Shown: positions 11,101 through 26,100, counted from the first letter of the stretch. The stretch: 64,000 nt of DNA from Trileptium ribeirensis (GCA_030248225.1 JASANE010017470.1:62001-126000); one strand, 5' to 3'. A program made the numbers and translations. The notes: a model not told the origin generated them from the sequence alone.

Positions 11101-14100
11101 CTGCATAATAAAATTTTTTCTTCAAATATTGTCATTATTATTGGGCATTATTTTGGGCCAAAATACGTGTATATGTTATTTTTATCATGTTTTGGAACAA
11201 TTGGCTGTTCAGCTCTGGTTGGTTCAAAATTGCGCTTCGTTTCTGCTGTTGACTTCATGCGGATTTAGATTTACTTACTAAATAAGATATAAAACATGTA
11301 CTGGGATCGAATTAGACTAATTATTGCTTTCGTCGTCAGTATATATATGCAGCGAAAGATCCGATTTCATTTATGATGCAACTATGACTGACTATACATT
11401 TAAACATATAAAGAATTTGTTGGCTATTCCTAAACGTGTATTATGTAAACTATATAATGTGCTATTGCTATTGTCGAAACATTTACCGGACCATAATACG
11501 AGTAATTATGGCTTTTATCGTCAGTTGTATCGGCGTAGCGAACGGTTCGATTTGATTTAGCATGCATTTATAACTGGATCAAACATTAAAGGAGCTTACT
11601 GGCTATCTGTAATTTCAAGAGTACTTTAGGGAAGAGTATGACACTTCCCGGTACTCACATGTTAGCCCGTGTTTGATGATACGGGCGTTTTCGGTCTGAC
11701 CCCCTCCCCAGTTTATGGGGGGTCGAGGTGTCCCGACCCCCTCCAGTTTCTTGGAGGCTAGCTCGGACCCAAACAGTTTTTTGGGGGAAGCGGCAGGTCG
11801 GACCTTCCCCAATTTCTGGGGGGTCGGGGTATAAGCAGCTGCTGGTCAACCGACAGCCCTCAGAAATTGGGGGTCTGACGTACCCCCTCCCAAAAAACGA
11901 AACTAGGGGTGGTCCGAGCTACCCCCCCCCCAGAAACTGCGGGGTCAGGCTGAAAACTCCGGTATCATCAAACACGGTCTAACATGTGAGTGCAGGGAAG
12001 TGTCATACTCTTTCCTAATGGACTCTTGGTAATAATGCATTGCACTGGTTAGCCAACAACTGACAATGATGCTAAACCCTACTGTTCCATCGAAGCGTCC
12101 AGCTTGATTTTCGCACCACTTAAAAATGGCAAGCTGAAACAGTAACACATTCTTTAATTATATTATGTCTTTATATTAAATCATTATATTAATTGTATAG
12201 AACGAAAAGAATGTGTTTAATGCTCAAAAACTTACTAATTAACTCTGCCTGTAATAGCTGTAATGCTTCTATAATAATTTTAGGATTGCTATCCTTACTA
12301 TTGCGCTGAGAACCACCGGTCCGATGAAACTGATAAGGAAGTTGTTCTGCGTAGAAAGAAAGCAATGATTGGTTGAGCCGTAACCAGAATAGTCAGTGGA
12401 AGCTGATGACGCAATGATTATGGCACTTAATCCTGAAACAATTTTCTAAACTAATAGATTTCTTTTCGCCACGTTTGCATGCTTCAAAATACACCGATTA
12501 TGCTAGTAATAAGTCTTGCTATTTAAAATTCGGAACTCGTTTCCTTTACTATTGCTAGCACGTTATATGCGCCCTAAGGCCTAGTACGTATCCTAATGCT
12601 TCTACATGGGGCGTTTTCCTACAACAGCGTTCTACTTTTTCTTTTCGCCAAGTTTGCATGCTTCAAAATACACCGATTATGCTAGTAATAAGTCTTGCTA
12701 TTTAAAATTCGGAACTCGTTTCCTTTACTATTGCTAGCACGTTATATGCGCCCTAAGGCCTACTACGTATCCTAATGCGTCTACATGGGGCGTTTTCCTA
12801 CAACAGCGTTCTACTTTTTCTTTTCGCCACGTTTGCATGCTTCCAAATACACCGATTATGCTAGTAATAAGTCTTGCTATTTAAAATTCGGAACTCGTTT
12901 CTTTTACTATTGCTAGCACGTTATATGCGCCCTAAGGCCTAGTACGTATCCTAATGCTTCTACATGGGGCGTTTTCCTACAACAGCGTTCTACTTAAGGT
13001 CTCTCTTGTTTCTACGGACTATGAGTAATTACTGAATTCATTAAAAAATTTAAGGTTGCGGGGGGCCGGGTATATAGTTATTCCTTTAAAATGAGAGCAG
13101 ATTATAATCATGACGAAAGCTTTAGTTTGATCAATCACTTTTTAAGAATCGATATTATTTTTTTCATAACACGGAAATTTTATCATTACATGGTAATGTA
13201 ATGGTAACTTACATTTTATTTTTAGGAACAACTCCATCACATAGAATCATTCTGCGATGTTGGTCAATAATATAGTTACGCATAATTATGAAGATAACAT
13301 GATAGTACAAGACATCAGGCCAATTCGGTGACAAAAACGAAAGCCATACCAAACAAATGTTATTGTAATGTAGTTGGTGTTTTCAGCAACAAGGGACGAG
13401 ATAGATTGGATTTATATTTGGAAAGTATTAAGTCTTAATCGTTTTCAAAATAATGTAATTATAAATATCGTATACTTGGCAGTAATATCAGTTCCTTGGT
13501 TTCTATGTATGAGTTTTCTGGTTCACATTGGGCACAATTGTTAACATAATTTATCAAGATAACTTTGCTCCCACATATATAAACTGCTTGTATCCATGAC
13601 GCTTGTGTAAAAATCGACCGGGTTTTTCAATGCTGTTCGCATAGATAGTAGAGTATCTTAACCATTGTGTGATGGACGTTAACCTTTCTCCTTGTTTTCT
13701 AAAAAAATTAGATTTCTCAATTTTAATTTCAGTGAAGAGTATATTTATAAATGTATTAAGTATAAGCCAGAGAGATAGAATCAAATGCATTTGACCCGTG
13801 TACCGCGCGACCTGCGGCAATACTGACCCATAACCGAAATAGAAATAGAAACATATATGACACGTGCCCTGCGTGACACGTAACGAGGGATGAGAACAGG
13901 CCACAATATTTAACATGTTTACCCTCGTTACCCTAGGCAACCTTTACCCGTATACCAGAGAAAAAAACAGATCACGAAATTTAACTACTGACCTGGGGTG
14001 ACCAGCGTTACTCTTGGCTCATGTCCTGCAATTTGCATTTATTATAAAACTTCCCGTTTAAAGGCGTGTTCAAACGCTCATACTTTTTGCTCAAATTTTG

Positions 14101-17100
14101 AACTCAAACTTTGATCAAATTTGTATCAAAATTTGACTCTGTAAGTTTCAAACAAAAATTACGATCTTTCAAAATTTGAGATCAAAAATTGAGCACAAAA
14201 TTTTTTATTTAATACATATCGTCGATGATTGGCTGAAAAAAGAATATCTTCGACTAGCATGAGCAATGCTCACACGTTCAGCATTCAAATTTTGATCAAA
14301 ATTTAATAAAAATTCGAGCTCAAATCATCAAACTTTGAGCAAGAGCGTGTGAACACCCCTTAACTCAAATATACTTAAGTTATTTTTATGCGTTAATATA
14401 TAAAGGGTATGCTGATTACCAAGTACTTTCCCGCAAGCTTTCAGCTGTATTCAGCGAATTTTTCACAAAAAAAAGATGGAACAAGAGTTTCTTAGAATGT
14501 ATCAGGTTCTGCAGGAAGGCTTATAACAGCTGAAAACTAATACAAAAGAATAATTGAAACCCTGATACTGCTGGTAATATAGTCGCTATAAACCCAATGT
14601 TAGTCTAATGTATATATGTAGGCAAAATTAATGCTGCTTTATTCTCGGAGATAATATCAAAGTTGTATATTATGTTGAACTCTATTTCTACCTGACACTG
14701 ACCAATGTGTGTCGCCGTTTTACTTTAAAGCACTATTGCCCCAATAGAAACATATCACACCGCCAAAAGCAGAAAAGTAACAAAATTTCACAAAAATAGA
14801 GACATAAATCCCAACAAACACACTACCTTAAAACCAAGAATATTTAAAAAAAATTGCCCATATCACTAAAAATATCACTGTAAATGAGCAACAAGCCTTC
14901 GCAATGAAGCAATCTATTAAATATTTGAATTGATACGGGACCCAGAGACTATGGGGCATCACATAAATAAAAATCACCGTGCATTGAAATAATTGCCCAA
15001 ATAAAGTTGAGCCGGCAAAGTATTGTAACATTTCCATGTATTCGACGTTCCTCAATTTATATTCTTCACGACTTATGCACATTTCAGACAAGACTGGACG
15101 TCCTTATTTGAAGAATTGCTGTGAAATTACGTTACGAAACGTAGGCAGGCGGGTCACGCGGGTCAGCTATCTGATCCGTGATAAGCACTGATTCGCACCG
15201 AATAGCACAACACATGACCCTTGTCCTGGTAATCCGTTTTCATCTTTGGCATGGCGGCTGAGATTACATTAATGATTACAGCGGTAAAGAGGGCATAAGA
15301 AAAGTCATGCTATTCGATTATAGTATCGTCTGTTCAGTAATACACAATACCTTTTAACATTTGCCAGTATTGCTATCTAGTTATGAAATACTAAGTTCAC
15401 TTTCAACAAGAGTTAAAATAGTCATACAAATTTCTGAAATAAACATATTTCATATATAATTTATTTAAATCACAACTCTTCAATAAAACCCTGTTTTAAT
15501 TTTTAGAAAATATTTTCGGCTATATATTGTTTGCGTACGGATTGAATTTATTTTAAACAAGACTTTTTGGTGAAAGTTTATGCATCATTTACAATAAGAT
15601 GCGTGCGCATGGTCCTAATTATGTCACGCGTTCAAATAGGCTAATACTATCTCACGCATACAGTTCAGCTCGACTATTAAAATTTTGAATAGCCTAGCTA
15701 GGCTATGAATTTGTGATCGAGTGTCCAGCCGGACTGTGCTTTTGTTACGACGAGGCGTTCAGCTGAGCCCTATAACTTAAGCCAGAGACTATTTACTCCG
15801 CGAACATTACGTTTTACTATACGTATCTAAATAATGCCCGAAAACCGGCATACAGCTTAAAACGTTAGTTGTATATATTAAAACTAATATATAACTTAGA
15901 ATTAGTGTGAAAATACTATAGAACAAAATGCTGTTACACTAAGCACATTACTAAAAAAAGTTTCACTATTGACAGTTCAGCCGGACGCTTCGTTTATCAA
16001 GCAGAGCCTAGCTAAGCTCCCTGTTTGTCACATTAAGACTAGCTAAGCTATAAAAATGTATAATAGTAGCCCAGCTAAGCTATAGTTCACCCGAACTAGT
16101 TGAGTCGGACGCGTGACATAATTTGGCCCTGGCGCACGCATCTTATCGTAAATGGTGCATTACTATAAATTCCAGCAAATATTTCCAAAAACTTAGTATG
16201 ACGCGCCCTTCAAAAATATATGCTGAAATTAATTGAAAATTAGCGTTTCGCCACGGTGGCAGTGCCGTTTTATATTTTTACTATATATACGAAGTCACAA
16301 GCTAAATGATTAGTAACTTACCGTAAACAAATGTGCACAGATATGCCGCAAAACGTCGCCAGCTTGGGTTGCTACATCTTCCTGAACTGAATGCAATCAA
16401 ACACATTAGTAATGCTTCCGAGAAAAGCCAGAAAAATGCACTTGAAATGATGAAATGCAAAAGTCCTGCCGCAACGCTGCACAGAACCTAAACGATTAAC
16501 AGAAAAATTATAGGCATAAAGCGAAAATGTATGTATGCCATCTGGTAATAATGTTTAGCAAACTATAAATATTTCTTAAGACTTCAGAAAATATCCCACA
16601 ATTAAGTGCAAAGCAAACAGCCAACGTTAAGCACAATGTTTGAGACTTTTCATGCTAATCTATCATTTCCTAGTTGTACGTTTGTAAAGTAGAAAACCAA
16701 ATTCTGAACTGAGATATTGCACGTTTGAGTTAGAGCTAAAACATTGTCGCAAAGATATTACAAAAATGTAGATTGCTATAAAGGGCAAAGCACTGATACA
16801 TGATACGATTCTAGTGCTCTTAAAATGTTGTTACAGACTAAATACCTTAATATTGCTTAGTTTATTACCAATGTTTTAATCCTTTGTCTGTGTTTCGGCC
16901 GAACAGTTTTAAAAGCTATACTAAATCAAACGTTGAGGGAAAAGTTGTTTTGCTGCATTATAAATGTACTTTGCATTTTTAATTTAAATAAATGGTTCTT
17001 TACATTTTTCGAAATTTTTGTAAATTATACTATTAATGTCTTCCAGTTATAAACTACTACTAAATGTGGTGAAATGGAAAAAACATCAAAATACATTGTT

Positions 17101-20100
17101 GAAGCGAAATTTCGCACCAATAATAGATTAACAAAATAGTGAAAAATTCCAAAATTACATTTATGTGCTATTTATTTTTAAAATTTTTTACAGGTTTTAA
17201 AACATTTTAAGGCATTACACATCAATTTTTCAACCACATTGTCTATAAACAACAATGGTCACTACTTACCTTAAGGTCGATTCGATCAATACAAGTGATG
17301 AAAATTATTTCTGCAAACAATATACATCCACAAAATTGCCTTCGGATAAAGTTGTACGCGGCGTACGGATATTGTTGAACTGTAACGCAGCGACAATACT
17401 GCAAACAACTCCAGGTGAGCGTAACAAATATAATCGCAACAGCTGATCCAATAGAAGCGACGTCGAAGAATATACCGACATAATGCATGCGGTGACCCTG
17501 TAACATAAGCGAATGTGTCATTTTGTGCGTAAATCATTTCATTTCATAGCCATAAAGTTTTTTCATGACATTCCGCACTATTAAATTCAGCTCGCATATT
17601 ACGAATATAAGTTGGCAAAAATTAAACCGTTGAGGCAGGCGGTGGTGAAGGTTGTAAACCGGGCGAAATAATTTTGTATGAAACTATCTTACGTGTTGCA
17701 TACATTGAATTAAAACGTACTCAAAATGTTAATGAATCAAGTAATATTTTTGGTATGCAGAAGCCACTGCCATCAAACAGGTGGCACAACGACTCCCGGT
17801 AAAGTCTGATATTGACCACAGGCACCCATAATTCAAGATTCAATATACATCAGAAGATATATAGCTGACTTCTGTGGAGAAGAGTAACGCTGTTCCGAAC
17901 ACACCTTCATCGAACCATGATTAAGTAGATTTCAATATAACTAATTCAAGAAATGTCAGAGATTAATATACATCGTTGAACTTTGCCAACAATCACCCTT
18001 GAATTTTCCAATTGCTTTACGATTCTATAGACTCACATTCCAAAACTAATAATTCGCTAACAATGGTAGCCTTATTTGCACACTTACAAAACGACACACA
18101 TACTTACGTCGTACGATTTTTCTTGCATAGCGACTGTAAAGGTTCCCAGATGATCACATTTACATGTAACGTGAGATATATTGTATTGCTCCAATTCACA
18201 ACCGTCGGTTTCAAAATTATACCGACTCTTCTTAGCAGTTGTCAATGTAAGGCAAACTGGATTTGAATAATTTTCCGGTGTCTGAAGCAATAATCGGCTT
18301 AATAAGAGCGGTGTAAATATTTTGAACCACGTTACCAATAATTTTTTCTACAATTAACAGTAAGATTTCAATTCAACAAATAGTTACTGAAAGAGCAATC
18401 ATCCGTCTTAATATACCGACCGCCTCGATCGGACAATTCCAAGCTCCGTGAAAATTGAACTTTTTTAATATTGAAATATGGCTAAATGCTATCATCAAAT
18501 CTTGAACCCTGGTTATGTAATAAAACCCATACATTTACCGAAACAACATACAATTGACATAAATGAACGATAGCAATTAGTTTAGATCGTCGGCGCCGTA
18601 CATTTAACCTGGACATAGCCCGAGGTAGTAAAAGGAACAACTAAAAGAATAAATCTTTACTACAGTATAGTCTAATTGGTTATGATTCTTTTATATAAAG
18701 TCCTCAATTTTATACAAAATTGCATATTTTCTCTTATTTAGTGCACTAAAAGTTCGTTATTCTTATGGCGAATACGAAAATCCCTAACTGCAGGTGCAAA
18801 TAATTAACTAATGGAGCAACAAATATTTAGCTTAAATGAAGATAGGGAAGCCATGAATGTAATCAAATCATTTTTGATCTCTATAGTGATCTATATAGCC
18901 TGTCGTCGGATGACAAGAATTTGACTGTGAAACGTTTCCAAAAGGTTTTTGAATGTGGGCTATTCATACTATTCAGTAGAAGTTTCGAAAAGATGGTATT
19001 ACATTCCAAATCATTAAAAGAAATGTAAATACAGCTTTAAATACTTAACCCAAATAACGTGGTTTAAGAATCTATAGCAGTTTACTTAGCATGTAAGCTT
19101 GTTATGAATGCTTAGCCTTTTTATATCAAGATTATTTGGTTGTCGTGCAATGTTTGAAAACCATTCCAAAAGTTAAAACCCACTATACAAATACAAGCAT
19201 GTCATTTAAACAACTATTCTACGCTCTTGAACGATCTATTTTGCTAATCTAGGAAGTCAATAAAAATATATATACGTGCTATCGAGCGTTACACCACAAA
19301 CTCAGGCTAACACAACGCATAAAAACGTATACTCTTCTAGCTTTAGTAGTAGTAGGCATAATTAGTAAATACAGCGAATATGATTTTCCTTAACGTAGTC
19401 ACAAAATTGCACAAAAATTTCATTGCAATTACGTAGCAAATATGAATTTTGTGGGATGTTGGCTATGAAAATAAAAATTGGCAGTTTACAACAACACAAT
19501 TTTTATCAAATTTATAATATATACTAAGCGCCTCGTTTTGCGAATTCCGAACTACCGTAAAAATTGGACTTTATTCAATTACTTAAAAAATAAGGCAAAA
19601 AACCTGAACTTCAAACCCTGACGCTAGTCATGTAATAATGAACAACATATTAACCGCCGCAAGATATAATTCATGAGCAAATGATCGAAGTACAAAGTAC
19701 ATTTGAATGTACGGAGGAGTACCATTCGCTTGAACATAGACAGAAGTACTAAATCTCACAACTAGTAAACTATAAATTTGCTAGAAAATAACATTAGATA
19801 TTTTTTTATAAAACTATAAATTTGACATAAGAATTTCGTATTTTCTCGAATTTGGTGCACTAAAGGGTCAGCGGTAAATGAGAATAATTTATCACAAAAC
19901 ACATCTTTAAAACCCAGCAAACGCCCACAGAAATATATTTTTAGCACCGGTAGTGAGAAAATGCTGTAAAATAGTGGTATAAACTCCCCTTTTTAATTTC
20001 AAACGTTATAGTAAGTTCGTTTGGTTCAATTTTTTCGCTGTACCGATTGAACAGATACACAGTTATAATGTCGGTTTGAAGTTGTTTCGGATCGAATCGA

Positions 20101-23100
20101 TCAGTTTGACTAGTTTGATCAAGCGGCAAAGTCCTTGACGATGACGGGTACAGCAAACGTTGTAAGATATTGGCAAGCATATATTTGTACGATACATAAA
20201 CAGCTCGGATAATATCTGTAATTTAAATGTAGACATGTTAACGCGTTGTAAATATACAGGCGTATTAGTGCTCCTGTGGGCTATGGCTTTCGTACAAAAT
20301 ACATCTGATGTCACCATGGAAGTTCTGAAAATACATCTCGCCCATTGGTTGTGCAATTGTAAAACTGTTTTGTTGCAAAAGACAATACCAAATTATGAAA
20401 TCTTTCAATTCAGCCAATTGTAATAGTAGCTGAAAAAGTAAGTGGCTATAGGTCACACGTGCTAAAATGCCGTTTTTTTCACAATCCAATATAAACACTA
20501 CGCGGGTTATATTGTTTCGAAGACATTAAAACCGTACGTATTTTGAGCGAGTTACGTTTCGCGATCCTAAACTTTAAATGGTATGCGTGTGATTCATTGA
20601 TATTGAACATACCATAATCTAATTGTATTTATTATGACATTCACAGAACATGGAGTCGTATTCGGTGGGCCGGCCGGCAGAATATATGTCTGCTCATACA
20701 GCCAATAGCCGGTAATAGTAGCTGAAATACCTTAACCGATCATCAACCTGATCTGCCTGTACCCGCTGACATTCGTGATACAAGCCCGGCATTGGCATGA
20801 TGCTAGCCTAATGTCACATATACTGATTATTCATGAAATGAGTGTAAACGTTATTTGCATAAATTTCGCCATGGTTCTTCAATTCCCGTTTATTTCTACC
20901 TTTATATATTTATGTTCACAACAATTTATAGTATTACACAGTTTCGGAAAACATGACACGATAAAGCAATTACATTCGCTAGATTCGAGTTCGATGTCAT
21001 CTGACGAAATAGTAGCTTGATCTAAATGCGGCTGATATAGACTCATTCTCGGCAGTTGATTTTTGTCTTCAACATCAAGTGTACTTGTTTCCAACACTGA
21101 AACATACCCCCGTACATGTAACCATTTAAAATATTTGCAGTATTATATATCTACAGCTTATTATGTTTGAGAAAAATGAAAGTCAGCAATAGCAAAAAAG
21201 GTAATCAAAACAAGATAAAAGATTCCTAGTCCAGGAAATTTAGTGATAATCAAATAAAAGCAATTTGCATCATATAGAAGCAGTCAGTTTACAAAATACC
21301 CAATCGATTGGAGGTATTTTTGTGGAAGATTTGGAAAAATACTCAGATTTTCATTTAAAAATACCACTATAAAGGAGAAGAGAACGAACGCAACTAATAT
21401 TATTTTTCGAAAAAATGCAGGCTTGTGCTCTAGTTATGTATTACCACCACTCAAGGCAGAGGTGTAGTGCAAGTGGTGATGCGCTTCTATTCAGACTTTG
21501 GCGAAAATTCGTATGTTCAGTCATGTGTTTCTTCTCTTATATAGGCAAATACATGCGTATATAGGTATTTATGTAAGAAATAACTTATGCCATGTTGTAG
21601 GTAAACCACTAGTATGCGTCAGCTATGTTAGGTGAATATGTTGGCGATGAGCTTAGTTGTAACAAAATTGTATCCAACACGAATTTAATTTAACCTATCG
21701 TAATTGTATTTAAGCGCAAGAAACAGGAAGAAACATGCATCCAAAACATAATTTTGAGCAATTAAGCAGGAGTACGACCACAATCTCGATCGCAATTACC
21801 AAAAATACCTACAGCGAATTAATTTACACCGTTTGAAAACCTACAAACGATACAATTAATATTCTAGAATTTTCCACGGTATACAGTGTATAAAAAATTA
21901 TATTTTAGTATAAATATGGCAAGACGTTGATTTAGTGATTTATAAAATACAAGAACCCATCGACATGAACATATAGATTGTTAAGTCATGTGTCTCATCA
22001 AGGGTTATACTAGTCTGATATTATATAGATGATAGATGGCCCAATTACTAACAAATACGTTATTGGAAGTACGTTATTACGTTACTAGATATAAATATTT
22101 AACGGAACAAATATGTAACTTGCTGGATGATTAAAATTATGTTCACGCAAAACCGTAAAAAGTAAGGTTAACTTCCTAAAACTTGGACGACATCCGAGGT
22201 GGCGTTAAAACATTGGTAAATCCACGTTGCAATTACAAATTGGCCTTCTATTTCAAAGGCTTTCATAAGCCGAAAAATACTAAGCTTTAAATACTGAATT
22301 AGCGAAACTCCAAAATGATATGGTAAAGTGAACTCACTTATATTGGACGACATCTGTGTGTGTGTTAATGACACTGATGAATTCATTGTTTCAATTACGA
22401 TTTGGCCTCCAATATCAACAGCTGCCATAAGCCGAGTAACTGTTAGCATTTGTTGATCGTCACTTAGTTGTTTCCAACTCGACTGGTGATATTCATTCAG
22501 CAAATTACTAGCCGTTTCCACTACAATCTGTAACAAAATCGGAAGTAGTTGTTTGCGCCCGGAATGTATGTAAAATACTTAGACAGACACAAATCACTTT
22601 GGTATACACAAATTACTTAATGTTTTCGTAGCAATCTGTACCAAAATTTGAAAATCACTTTTGTCTCCAAAATGTGCGTAAAACATTACGATATAAAAAT
22701 TAAGAAGCATGTAAATGATCCTCATTTTACCATACTCATAATATGTAACTTAATTATCGTGGGTTTACCTTATTTAATACCAAGCATTAAAGGTAGGTTT
22801 GATCCCTGTAGTTTTTGAAAAAAGATATATATATACATTTTCTTCCGAGTTGCAGGCAACCGTAACTATCACCAAGAAATCATTCGTAGATGACACTACG
22901 CCAAGATTAAATAAATAAAACGTTCCAAATTAGAAACCAATAGTTGTAAATTTTTCTGCTAAGATGAATCTATCCTATTGGTTGGTTACTGCGTTCCTTC
23001 ATTAATGCAGAATTTCATTGCAATAACGATTACAGATTTTTTCCATAATTATTGCGCTTAACCATCGGTAAATGTGGTTAAAAATTTTATTTGCATATAT

Positions 23101-26100
23101 ACTTTTCTATTAGCAATAGTTAGTCAACTCCAAGTGTTAGACCAAAATCAAGCCGAATTTTTGTTTCCGTTCATGACATGGTAATCGCTAAGTGATTTGA
23201 CAAAAATTTTCAATGTTGAGATGCCTTGAGCTAATGCAGCTGCAGGCCTAATATATAGCCTATAACCCCTTTAGCAACTAGACACGAGAGCAAAAATAAC
23301 AAATTTTTGTCAAAGTCGCATAGCTTGAAGATGATCGGCGGCATGTGGTGTAAATTTTGACAGCCGATGTACATATTAATATGCATGTTTATATCATACA
23401 TATATTCCAACAAAGTCCAACCTACATAATAGCTAACCCTTCTGCAAAAACAACATTTTGGGCCAAGGTTTGTGCATACTTCGCTGTTATAATGGCTCTA
23501 TTTGGCTCAAGTTTTTGCTGTGCTTTTGTAGATCTTGTGACAAGCGTGTACCGCTGATTTCATGCCGAGAATTCAGATATAGCTTTAAAAAAAGAGGCGA
23601 AATTTTTTTTGTCCAGAATCGGCAAATCTTCTGATTTCATTTGGCTAATCAATATTTTAAAGCTAAAATATTAAACTGAAACGGTCTCTTTAAACATTAA
23701 ACTTAAAAACCAACTTTAAAGTTAAAACCACCACTTTCAGGGTAGTATCTAAGAAAATGAAAAATTTCAATACTTTGTGGTGAAAATTATTTTTTCAGTT
23801 TCTCCAACAAATAGTAGAAATCAATATAGGAAATGAATATGTATCGTTGGAAACAGTCTTGATATACTTTGAATCTACGTATTCCACTACAAAAATAATA
23901 GGACAAAACATTATTTTGATGAGGGTATTGATTTATACTTAAAGTAAGATTCAACTAAGCTATTACTAAACTAAAATATTTGCTAACCTAATACCTTGAC
24001 TTTACAAACATTATTTGATGTGGTATTTTGAGTTAACTTACACAATTTTTGGTGAATTTAGCTAAAGTGAAAACTTGTAATAGACCAAACTGATTTTCAC
24101 TGGATATACCGCGGCAAATTATTGTTTTGTTTTTCTCGTCAGATGCTTGGTCTGTTGAGACGGAGGTAATGTTCATACAGACAAGTTTAGACATACACAA
24201 ATCTTATTAAATTCACATTCTAAAATTCTAGTTGATGGATTCCATTTATTCACTCTATTTGGAATCTCTCATTGTGAGATGCTTTTCGCTTTTCTTACGT
24301 TAATAATTAGGTTCAATAAAATACTCCAAATCATCTATTTGTTATTTTACCTTACTGAGTTCAATTGAATACGTCATCGTTAACTCATCTCCAAACTCTC
24401 TGGAGCGATTAAGTTGCTTCGTGACAACGCTAGCCATAACGTTACAAAGCGTCAAAGTGTCACCACCGTAAAGCTTGTCAAATCTTGTTTTATCTCTGAC
24501 ATTCAGCAAAACATCCATTGCGCTATCCAATGTGTCAGCCTAAAAATGAAGTAGTAACTAATTTTCAATTTCCAATTGTTCACATAAGGCCAAATTTCAT
24601 ATTGTCACACGAAGACTTTTAGCAGTGATTTCTTAAAAATGTTATAGAACTTTTGCAAATCCACTAAAAAATCTGTGTATGAAATTAGGTGTATTTCGTG
24701 ACACCGAGTCCAACTGCTGTATTACAGTCCTTTCAATGCCGCGGGTGCCAGTTTCAAGTATTAGCAAAATTGAAGCTTGCGCACGGAATATACTTCCGGA
24801 CATGAGATAAGAAAAATTTCTGTTGAAAGACATCGAATATTAGCATACGACAGCTCACTTGTAATAAATTGTTAATATGTTAAAACATTTCATGGAGCTA
24901 TGAAAATAGCCATGATAAAATTGTAATAGCTAAAGATTTAGGCTAAAACAGCTTTTAAGTTTATACTGCATATGTTAACGTTCGTCATTGTGGTGCGCTA
25001 GATATTTTAGTGGTTCATTATTGGTGTACATATTCTCTTCCTTGGTCAGTGATCATTAATTTTTACAAGTGATTACAGGTTGTTTGCTTCGTATTTGTAA
25101 ACAAAGCCATACAAAAACAGGTATCTCTGCAGCCAGCTAACCGCAACAAAGCAAATTGCTTTAGCCATCGTTCCACTTGACACTATTACAATAGTTGCTT
25201 TTAAGCAACAATAATATCGCTGAGCACTCACCGCAGTCGGACGCCACCCTCGGACACATAGTGCTCAGAGCCGCCTAGCACTGCTTCGAAATTCAGAAGC
25301 TCTATAATACTTCATGGCTGCACAATACAACTACAATACCAACACTACTTGACCGCTGCGTGGTGCGTGGGCATCAAACTAATAAGCATTCAAGGATCCC
25401 TGAATGACATGCGGGTATGCTGTGAATCATAAGATATTAAGTCGATACCTAGTCATCGTTTGCGCGTCATACAGCAGTCATCTGCGCCAAGCTTTATCCA
25501 GCAGTCGTCTAATCCTAAGCTTTATCAATCATACGTCTACGCCTAACGTTAAGCCAGCTGTCGTCTGCGCCTAACATTATCTATCAGTCGTCTGCGCGTG
25601 CGCCCAAACTTTATCTACCAGTCCCCTGCGCCTAAACGTTATCCAGCAATAGTCTGCGATAACTTTTATCCAGCAGTAGTCTGCGACTAACCTTTATCCA
25701 GAAGTCATTTGGGACTAAGTTTTATCCAGCAGTCGTCTACGATCAAGCTTTATCAAGCAGCAGTCTATACCTAAGCTTTTCCCTTCAATAGCCTGCAAAG
25801 AAAGTTTATCCAGCAGTAGCTTACCCCTAAGCTTTATCTAGAATTAGTCTGCGACTAAGCTTTATCTAGGAGCGGCCTGCGCATAAGCTTTATTCAGCTG
25901 TAGTCTGCGACTAAAGTTTATCCAGCGGCAGTATGCCACCAAGCTTTGTCCAGCTGGGCTCTGTGCATATTGTCCAGCTGTAGTCTGTGACTAAGCTTTA
26001 TTAAACAATAGTTTGCGACTAAGTTATATTAAAGGCTGTTTGCGGAGAGTTCCTGCGGGCTGCAACAACGTAAAATCTCTCCAGTATCTATAAATTGTTC

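Larger units (their letters stand above)
12997..16321. other. Latrophilin intron between TM3 and TM4 exons
   Basis: Besides the two MITEs listed, this intron has GTGACACG/CGTGTCA-type inverted motifs at 13,860-13,945 and 15,130-15,240. No exon is required here by phase, and none was found. Confidence 0.55.

Noticed and set aside
14828..15091. Hydrophobic minus-strand frame as a transmembrane exon of the receptor
   Set aside because: TM3 and TM4-5 exons already join in matching phase, and it lacks family motifs.
20265..20498. Frame LLLQLAELKDFIIW... after a good acceptor as a GAIN exon
   Set aside because: No donor in the needed phase, and joining it to the tentative exon at 20.3 kb would create a stop codon.
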